Positions 51,554 to 61,600 of a DNA stretch of 64,000 nt are shown piece after piece. The notes beneath the pieces are model-generated. The model had not been told where the DNA came from and made no database searches. It was given only the letters and a program-made list of their open reading frames with translations. The position numbers were made by a program, and so were the translations under genes. The stretch comes from Acanthopagrus latus. Lineage: Eukaryota; Chordata; Actinopteri; Spariformes; Sparidae. The stretch spans positions 3,321,001 through 3,385,000 of the forward strand of contig NC_051040.1 of NCBI RefSeq assembly GCF_904848185.1, written 5' to 3'. Each line of letters begins with the position of its first letter. Position 1 is the first letter of the stretch.

Positions 51554-51804
51554 CAACCCCGATTCTAAAAAAGTTGGGATGCTGTGCACGTTGTCAATCT
51601 CAATTTGATGGCAGCAACCTGTTTCAAACCAGTTGGGACAGGAGCAACAAACGACTGGGAAATGCTCCAAAAACACCTATGAGGGAACATATCACAGGTA
51701 AACAGGTTGATAGTGCCGTGACATTGAAAAACCTTTTTATCAGGAACTGAATTCAGTTTTAATTTAAACAGCATCACAACTTTTTTTTGGGGGGGGGGGG
51801 GGGG
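51554..51804. mobile_element. Short inverted-repeat element (MITE-like) with poly-G end
   Basis: The left end CAACCCCGATTCT passes into AAAAAAGTTGGGATGCTGTG. The right end, read on the other strand, runs from a poly-C/A stretch into AAAAAAGTTGTGATGCTGTT. These are inverted repeats of about 20 bp. From memory this matches a widespread teleost repeat; the interior here is shorter than copies I recall, so it is probably internally deleted. The 16-base G run at the right end is unusual. Confidence 0.65.
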
Positions 51805-53703
51805 ATTAGGGACGTACATTCATTTCCAGTGAGAAAAGAAAACACTGACTATAAAAACATTAATGATAAACCAAAAGGTATTTTATTCGTCATTTCATCT
51901 CGGCCGACAGACTGAGGTTGATGTGAACAGAACAGCACAGACACACACAGACAGGCAGGGTAACGACCAGCTCATCCAAACCATCAAACCTGAACATCTG
52001 ACCCAGAAACTTCAGTCTGTCTCGATGTTAACCATGTTGACTTGCACATATCTGGATGTTTTTCTGCTGTGTAAAATGGTTCAATTAACATATTTTGTGA
52101 TGTTGTCTGTAAGCTGTACCCTGCACGTTTTGTCAAGTGTGTAACAAAGTGTGTCAGTTCATCCCGCTGAGGACTGTTACTGTGTCACTTTACACGTGGA
52201 AGATTCGCTCGACCAAAATTCACCTCTTTTAACTCTTTTTGTTCGTTGTGTCCAACATGCATGTAAATGATTGCATTGATCTGGCATTCACACTCAATTT
52301 AGATGCATAAAGTGTGTTGAAATAAATAAAAAAAAGAAGATAAAAACAAGTTGCAGATCTGAAGACATGTTGTATGACAAACACAAACTGGACCAACAGG
52401 TCAGGACAGAATTTAAAATCCTTAAGTGAATTAAGTACAAATAATAAACCAGATGGTTAAAATAACACTGTCATAACTCCAATTTTACACTGTTAGGGAA
52501 CAGAGAAATTATTAACCTGGCAAATAAAGACTCATCCTGCTCATAGTGGAAGATGTCAACTTTTATGTTTAAAGTCCGACTGAAATCACAGTAGCTTGTG
52601 AGCCACAGGAGACAATGTGTTGAAACATCAGGACCACAGAAAAGCCCAGAGAAGATGCTGCACCCTGATCTTTAATGGAGACAAGAGGAAGTCAGCCGGA
52701 TGCAAATTTGTCAAACCAACCAGTTAATCTTCATCCCTGAAGTCTTTTCACTTCTGAGAAAAGCGTAAATCTCACCTGTGTGTCACTTGTTGCTTGATGC
52801 TAAACTTGAGGCTTCAAAACAGCAGTCGACAAACCAAAGTGTGACATCCCTGCACTAGAAAACATATTCTGACAAGCTCAAATATGATTTATACTTCATG
52901 AGGAGTGTTTTCAAACTGTATTTTCTGTTTATAATAAGAGAAAAGACTTCAAAAATGAGGGCAAACTAGTTGGTTTTGTCAGTGTTTGTCTGCCCACCTC
53001 CATGTAAGAGCACCATACAGCTGCTTCCCTGAGCTTTTCACTGGGGCCCCTCCAGGTCTGTCTGACGGTCCTGAATGGAGCTTCATTTTCAGAGCCTGAG
53101 GCTCCTGTATTGTCTTGTGCTTTAACAAATGGTTGAAACATTTTTACCGGCTATATGGAAACAAGTGCTCCATCTCCACAGACTGGAACCCCAATTGTAG
53201 TTCAACAAACTAATGCAAACTGAGAAGAACTATGACGAAACCAAAATGTACAAAATATAAATGTTTACCTTTGGTTTCTGATTGAAAACAGGAGGCCATT
53301 TAAAGAGCAGATGTGTACTTTGTAGTTTCAGCTGGACTTTGACTAAAGAATAAACTGAAATGAAATGAAGTTTTTCATACAGTAGCAGTAGAAACAGAAT
53401 TCCTATTTGAAAGGATTTTAAGAAGGATTTTAAATGCTATCCGACCCAGTAAGTGACCAGGATGCTCCTACCAGTTTTCCCCAAATTCCCCAGCTGCATC
53501 TATAAGTTTATAAGACAGTTCTCTCCTTTCTTTTCTTTCGCCCTTGTTGCCCTGTCGTTTATGGCTTTGTGGTGAGTTTACAGGAAAATGTAACATAAAC
53601 CGATGTGTGGATGCCGAGTCAGCGGGCTGCAAAGACGAGCTTCGTGTGACGAGTGATTTCTCTCCAAGCAAAACATGCAATCTGACAACTCACAGACAGT
53701 TTA

Positions 53704-53749
53704 AACCCCCTTCTTCTTCTTCTTCTTCTTCTTTTTTTTTTTTTTTTTA
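53704..53749. repeat. (TTC)n followed by poly-T
   Basis: About eight TTC units and then a run of about 18 T. Confidence 0.85.
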
Positions 53750-53920
53750 CTAAATATTTGGTCAGTCTGATATTCTGCCTCTCAACAGTGTGTCAGTCCA
53801 TTCACTGTAAATTCATTCATTCTTTCCCTTTTAATTTAACACCGATGGGATGTTGATCTGGACAGTTTGATGACCTTTGACATTGCTGACTTATATTCCT
53901 CTGTGTATGTGCATGTATAT

Positions 53921-53967
53921 ATGTGTGTGTGTGCGTGTGTGTGTGTGTGTGTGCGTGTGTGTGTGTG
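53921..53967. repeat. (GT)n microsatellite, interrupted by GC
   Basis: GT run with CG interruptions. Confidence 0.85.
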
Positions 53968-54094
53968 ATCGGACACGTCTGGAAGACTGAGGTGGCGTCT
54001 GAGGGGACAAACACGTTGACATGTGAAGCACACGGTGAGCACACACTAACATAAATAACCTGAGAGCTATGGAGACCCTGGGAGCGGAGAGCAG

Positions 54095-54098
<4 letters not shown>

Positions 54099-54139
<41 letters not shown>

Positions 54140-54142
54140 TAC
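54099..54142. repeat. (CA)n microsatellite
   Basis: CA run with two short interruptions, about 130 bases from the GT run at 53.9 kb and in opposite sense, so the pair could form a hairpin. Confidence 0.85.
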
Positions 54143-55497
54143 ACACAAAAACTAAATATTTTGAATTCTGTATATATAAAAAAAGATGCAACATATTTGT
54201 GTAAATAACTCAAAGAGAATATCTGACGAGCGGTTTGATGTTGTAAGAGAATAAAAGAGTAGACGCGGCCTGTTTTCAGCCTGAGGGGCCTCATTCATCA
54301 GCAGCGTGCCGGGCGCGTGATTTTGTGCTTGTGACCAAAGCCAAAACATGTAACTTATGGATTTATGTACAACTGATCTCGATGGTAAAATCTGAAAGTT
54401 GACAATGAATTTCACAAATTTCCTTTGAGATATCAAAACCTAAATCTTAGCCTGTACAGTTACCCAAAAATAATGCTATATTTTCTTCTGATTTTGAACA
54501 TTTATCTTAATTAAATCAAACAACATTTTGACGAATGAGGCCCCTGGGAACCAGAGTCTAGCATCAGATCTATTAAAATCGTGCCCTGATCACTGAACCA
54601 AGAACTGTACATATGATTTTATAATATACATTTGTCCAAGTGGCTGCAGTGACCATACTCTCCTGTAGTCTTTACGCCGAATCCTCTGATCCGTCTGTCT
54701 TAAAGTAAATCCTAAATCAACTCCTTATAAACAAAAAGAAGCTGCTCCGCTTGCTATTCGTTGACAGATTTCAACCTATAATGTAAGAAAATGTCCACAC
54801 AATTTCAGAGTTAATGTCAAAATGTCAAGCTTCTATTAATTTCAAAACAATAATTTCGACTTGGATTTGTACACCTGATTATTTTAAAGTTTGTCTCCCT
54901 GGTCGGCCATCTACTCTTCTTTCGTCTTAAATCATCATGTTCGCACCTTCCTAGAATCAGCACAATACTGAAGCTGTTCATCAGTGTTGAGTCATCCATG
55001 GTGAGTTTGGATGAATGTGTTAGATAACAAAGTAAAACCAGTTTTAAATTCCACATTTTTTCACGGCCAGACCTCGAGACAGATCGGACAAAAGTGGAGG
55101 AAACAGTTAACAAAAAGGTTTTTTCTAAGTTTGTGTGTCTGTAAAACATTTTGGCATAATTTCATTCTCTTTCGATTTCCGCGGAGTAATAAGACATTAG
55201 TGTAGGATGTCTTTGACTTACAGACAGACAGATAGATACAGTAGATAGGACAGACAGACGAGAAATACATACAGATACAGCTCATCTCATAGAAAAAAAC
55301 AAACATGGAACAGAATGAGCTACGTTTTTATCGCACTACCAGCAATCAGTAACAGCCTTTGAGTTAACATGTCCTGTCTCTCTCTCATGTTAACGCTGCC
55401 CGGCGTTCAGCAGCACAAAACTCTCTGCAGTTCTCTGAAACAGCCACCAGGGACGCAGGCGGAGCGTCAGTGACTCTGTGTGTTCTCACAGAGACAC

Positions 55498-55535
55498 AGA
55501 AGAAGAGAGAGAGCGAGAGAGAGAAAGAGAAAGAT
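55498..55535. repeat. GA-rich tract
   Basis: GAGA and AGAAAG units just downstream of the sptbn4 stop codon, on its 3' UTR side. Confidence 0.8.
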
Positions 55536-55742
55536 GTCTCCTGCTCCAAATCCGTCCTGTCAGTCCTATGAGCGAGCCTGGTTCAATCCTTCTGTCCTGT
55601 GTGTCACTTTCCATCCGAACACAACCACTTAGTTGACAGTGTTGGAGGCGGAGAGAAGGAGGGGGGCGTTCACTACCAGTCTATGGCCCCGCCTCCTATC
55701 CGGAGTTTATACGTTTCATTCCTGACCAATCCGTCACCTGGT

Positions 55743-58567
55743 TCACTTTTTCTTACCCGACTTTTCAGAGCGCTTCGCATCTGACTTCCCGCCTCGATCT
55801 GACCTCTCCGACCGTTCGCCTCTCTCCCTCTCCTTCTCCTTCTCTCTCTCTTTCTCCTTGTCTTTGTCTGCTCGTTCGATCCGGTCTGAGCCGCCTCGCT
55901 CTGACCGGTTGTCCGCCTTGCTGCCGTCGCGGCGCGTGCCCTCGTCAGTGGATGAGGTAGTTGGTTGGGGCTGACCCCATTTGGCAATCTCCTCGTGCTC
56001 CGTAATACTGGCGGTGATGTTGTTCACCCACGCTTTGAGGTCCTCCTGCAAGAAAAAGGGGGATCACAGATGTCAGCTGATGTTTCTGTATGTCACACAA
56101 GTTACCTATAAAAAAAAAAAAGTCACAGCTTTTTGGAGATGTAAATAAAAACACGGGAATGTCTCACCTCATCTTTTGCATGAAACAAAAACTCGCTGCC
56201 GTCCTTCGTTCTGCAATAAGAGGAGAAGAACTGAGCTTACAAACAGCGCAGTACAAAACATGTCTGGTGAATAACTTTAGAAAAGATGCGCTGGCTGAAA
56301 TGCTGTTTACAATTAAAGGGATACTTCAACGATTTACTCTGGTACTTCTATAAAGTTGGAAGAATCACAAGAAACAGACTAGGAAACGGATGGGTCACAA
56401 CTGAAGTGTTAGGGCTGGTGTGAAAGCAGTCAATTTTTCACTGGCTCCAATCTGCAATCTCACCACTAGATGCCACTAAAACCTACAAACTGGTCCTTCA
56501 AGCTGCTGTTTGTCAAGAGTGAAAACTCATGAGTCACTGATGATCAAAGTTGGACTAGACGTGTGATAAGTAAGAGGAGTAGGTAAGAACAGGTCATAAA
56601 TGGTGAAACCTAATGCTAAGTGGAAGATATTTGATCTAATAAATCACAAAAACAGGAAAAAGCTCCTCACTTGAGCGTGAAGACGTTCTTCTTCTTCTTG
56701 TAGCCGTTGGTGACATCGCAGTGGCAGTGGGACAGGTTGAGCAGTGGCTCATTGTTATAGGGCGTGGTGGTGTTCTTGGCGTCCTTGTAGAAACCCATCT
56801 CCCCCTTGTTCAGCACGCAGTACAGGTTGACCCAAGACCTGCTGTGGTGTGGGAAGGCGGGGGAGGTGTGAGGGGGTAGGAGGAGTGGAGGAGGTGGGGA
56901 AGGTGGAGGGGAGGAGTATAGGGAAGGTGGTGGTTGGGGGGAGATGGGAGGAGTCAGGAAGAGCTGAAGAGTCGCTGTCGCTAAGCTAACACCTCACTCA
57001 CCTGACCAGAGCAGACAGGTAGGTGGGCGGGATGGACCGGCGCCAAGAAGGGAGGAGGAAACACACTGCTGAACAAACACAAACGGACGGACGTACAGAC
57101 AGACGGACGTACGGAGGAGGTGGGGGATGGAGGGATGCGGAGGGAGGCTACGTACAGTTTGGGTGTCTGCGTGTGTGGGGTTTATATATGACTTACCTTG
57201 GAGGAGAGGAGAGGAGCAGCCAGGAGCATCAAGGAAGAGAGGAGAAAAGAGAGGAGAGTTTGGTTAAATGGCATTTTGGCAACAACACACGTCAAAGTCA
57301 CGGTCATGCTTCTTGTCCTAGTATGAGCGTGTTTACATGCACACAGCGTTCAAATTATTGGCTTACACCGAAGTGTAGGTATTATTCAGAGCCTGCTGTC
57401 TGTGCAGCTTCATATCCCGATTTCTAATAACTCTCTGAACTGAAAACAGTGCATGTGATAAGGTGTCTACACTGCTGATATCAGCGCTACCAGTTATTAT
57501 GATTCAACTTTTAGAAAGGATGAAATGAAAATCAGATGTTTTGAGGAAGAGGATGTTCATGAAAAAAACAATACTAACAAGATTCAGTTTTCAGGGACCG
57601 TATTTCTTTTTTAAGACTCATAATTGCAAATGTTCACATCGTACTCACTGAACCACAGTTTGACTAAAAAAAGACTTCACTTTCTTAATCTTTTCCTCAA
57701 ACATTCCTCATCTTATGGTTGCCCAGGAACTAGACATATCTGCTGGACTCATGTTTTATTTGAGAAGTTTCCTCACATAGAATTAAAGTGAACAGGAGGT
57801 GAATATTCTCCACATTTTGTCTACTATAGTAGATATTATTCTATTTTAGATTATGTGTAGAAAACCATTGTAGCATGTTTCATCTCCTCAGTCGGCTGAT
57901 GAAATAAATCTTTAATAAGCAACTGAGCAATGACAGCTTTACACCACAAGAACTTTACTGTAAAGCTACTGACTGACAAATCGTAATTCCACAATATAAT
58001 TTAGTTCATCAGGTAATATAAAGAGTAAACACCAGTCACATGCACCCTATCCAACTATAAGGGGCACTTGGTTTTCCTGAATAATACCAGAATCTTAATG
58101 TGCACATAAACAATCTCAGTGCCTTTTTCATGTAGCTTTATAACAGAGACAGGTTGAATCTCAATCCTTCCTCATAGACCAACTGTATCCTCTCTTTCTC
58201 AGTGTTGGAGAAAAAGGTCCGAAGGCCCGCCCCCCCACAGATCTTCTCCACCAATCAGAGTTTAACAGAAAGCTTAAAGAGAGCATACTGAGGAGCCAAA
58301 CAAGGAGCTGTTTGGAGATTCACACTTGTGCAGATTTAAGCCATTCAGTATTATGCTTTACCTTGCCATGTACATAACAGGGCATGTACATACGAGACAT
58401 TCATCCATTGCCTTGAGTGCGCACGTGAGTGGGACTCATCCACAGCTGGAAGGGGATGAGCTTTTAGCTGTGCGTGGTCAACTCAGCCACTAGAGGGCAG
58501 TGCAGAGAGAGACTTTGCCTTCGGTGTCTCTCTGGAGGAAGCAGGGCGGTCATCTGTGGAAGCTAGG

Positions 58568-58635
<68 letters not shown>

Positions 58636-61600
58636 AGGACATCAACAGCTCCATCTAACCTCCATTCTCATTCATCAGCCAGCCAGTCAGTCAGTACTGC
58701 TTTATTCTGTGGGCTTGTGTTGGATCAGGAGGCTTCGTAAGCGTCATGCATGGTGTTTCCACATGCTGGGAAGATTTCTGCGGGCTGCTGTTTTAATTTC
58801 GTATGACTACACATTCTGATGCTGATGTTCAGAGATGACACACATCAAATATTCAGAAGCACCAGCCTGATATGAGAGTAATGAAGTGTGTCCTGGTGCA
58901 ACTATCAATGGGATACTCTAATGTTTCTGCTACTGTACGTTTATTTTATAGTGATTACTTTGCTGTGGAGGAAACTACACAACCACAAGCTTAAAAGCTA
59001 GCAGTGCCACTTAATAAATTAGCAGTACCACTGCATTTAAAACTAGAACAGCACTTGGTAGAATGCATACCTCTGCTAAAGCCCAAAAGTCCTCTCTGAT
59101 TCAATCAAGAGTAATACAATATCAAACTAAATAGCTCTCAGCGGCTGAACCAGAATTAAAGCTCACCAAGATGTGCAACAACCAACCACTAGGACAACAA
59201 AACCATGCAGATGGAATCATTTTCTCCATCATGTTGAGGAAGAATGATTTTTTAAATTTTTTTTATTAGGATCTACATGAAATTGTACTAACTCAAACAT
59301 GCCAGCCACCTAAATACACGTGAGCTGTGTCATCGAGATCTTTGTTTTCCTCCCTGGGAAATTACTAAATGAATAAATGTGAGACAGAGAATCCTGGATC
59401 CATCCCTTCATCTGGATCCACACCAGAAGTGAATGGGGTCTTTTCTGGCTTTGACCCATCGTCCATCCAAATTTGATGGAAATGCAAGTCAGTAGTTTCT
59501 TTTAACTCCTGCTAACAACCAACCAACCCACCAACAAACAGACACACACGGGTGAAAACATAACTTGGCAGAGGTTAAAAAATGATCATAATGGATTATA
59601 TTAGAGACTGAGGACAATGCTGAGAGCAAACAACAAACAACACAACAAATAGGGATATATTACTTCTTCAATTCTAAACCTTTTCAGTGTGTTCAGTGTT
59701 AATAATGTGACTTAAATATGTCTGTCCATCACAGGAAACAGCAAGATGTGCCACAAATCCGTAAATGAGACTGACAAAATGCAGCTTATTTACAGTAAAC
59801 TTAACATATATATTTAATTTCTTTCATTTCTTAATGGATTTGCTGATATGCTGCTGCCAAACAAAATTGTGTTTCATTGACAGTGAACATCTTTGATCTT
59901 TATCTAGTCAACAAAAGTAAATGTTTAATTTGCATCCCTTGAATCTAAACATGTGTAAACCTTAATGTATGCACGGCTATAGAGACATGCAGTATGTCTG
60001 CTGAGAAAATCTAGAGCTTAGTATTTCTTCTGACATGTTGACCCACACACTGGTGCAACCAATGAGGCATCACGTGTCATTTGCACCGGTGACAGTCATG
60101 CACCATGTCACACGCAGTGTCAGCACAGTGTGTGAGCTTGTTAGCTTAGCATGCTAGAGTCATGCCCCTGCCATAATTCAGTAAATAAGGGGGGCAGTGA
60201 TGTCATGACGAGCAGACAGCTGTCAAATAGTATTTGAAAACACTTTTCAGCAGACCTTAAGTTCAGGGTATGCCACAGTCCAATGTAAGAACCAAAAAGT
60301 TTTGATTTAGCAACAACAGTTCGGATGTAAAAGTCATGTCTGTATCAATTTTAGTGAAAAATAATTTATACTTGACAACGTGTACTGTGTTAAACACCTT
60401 CCACCTGCTACTCTGAGAAGGTTGGAACCTTCCTGTAATACCAAATTAAACTGTAAGCATTACTTTCAAGTACTATTTGACCACTAAAGTGACCACTAAA
60501 TACTCGTGACACCAGTTTGCATCCTCCTTCTCTCTGGTTACTATCATCTGCTAATCCAGATGTTACGCTCATCATTATGACCCTGAACACCCACCTATTG
60601 GTGCTCTTCTTCAGGCTCTCGATGTCCAGCTTGCGGAAAAGGAAGCCCTCGTGGTGTGCGGTGTGTGTCGGCGGCTGGGGCACTGCCGGGCTGCTCTGGG
60701 CCGGAGCAGACCTGGATCGCCGCGTCGTTGCCTCTCCTGGCTCTTTGGGTCGTGGTCGGCGCCGTGGTTTGGGTCTGTCCCGAGCTCGAGGCCGATCGGG
60801 ACGGGAAGACTTTTCTGGTATCCCATTAGGCAGGCGGGGCACCTCACCACGGGCCTGAGGGTGGAGATGATGGTGTCAGTAAAAATCTCTGTGAGTCTTT
60901 GATCTGGCCTTTTGTAACGTAACTGTTCTTGAGGTTTCTCTTCATCTTCTGAGTTTAAAGCTTCTAAAGCTATTGTTGAAGAGCATGCATGAAGTCAGAA
61001 GTTCAATATGTTTACATTTGCAAACTACAGAAATCTTCATCAAGAAGTTAAGATTTTTGCAGAAAAAATATTGTTGTATATTATTTGTTTTTTTTATTAA
61101 TATACGACTCAAATAAATACTGTGACTATTAGTAAACACTGTATTTGGATGGAATACAAAATCAACAAATGTTCAGACCTGTGCTGCTTCTCTTTCTTGC
61201 AGCTGCTCTACAATTTCTGCGAGCGTGGATCTCTTTTCTCTGTACAAAAAATGAAATTTAGAGAATCACTTAAGAGTTCACATCAGAAGTTTTAGATTAA
61301 AATATCAATCAATGCCCAGCATTCATGATTTATAATGCTATGCAGAAATATACACTAAATAAAATCTCAAAAGTATCAAATAGTATCTTTAACTAAACAT
61401 CTATTTATCTGCTGTACATCTTGCTGCTGTCTGGATATTAAAACGAGACGACCACTACATGTGCTAGACAGAAAGCAGATGAAGTGATTGTGATTAGACA
61501 ACAGAACCTGAAAAACAAGTAAGTACACTTAAAGTCTCACCCTCCTGCTGAACGTCTGTCTGAGTGCTCTTTCCCAGTGTCATGCTCACTGGACTCCTGT

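Larger units (their letters stand above)
48900..55742. other. Non-coding interval between zinc-finger gene C and sptbn4
   Basis: No exon of a recognisable family. The part next to 55743 is probably the 3' UTR of sptbn4, of unknown length; one possible AATAAA on the minus strand lies at 51882-51887. It holds a (CAT)n repeat near 51.2 kb, a MITE at 51.6-51.8 kb, a TTC/T tract near 53.7 kb and several GT/CA and GA microsatellites. Confidence 0.5.

Noticed and set aside
57023..57427. Plus-strand frame of 134 residues
   Set aside because: Lies in a GGA-rich sptbn4 intron next to repeats; composition is low-complexity and no family is recognised.
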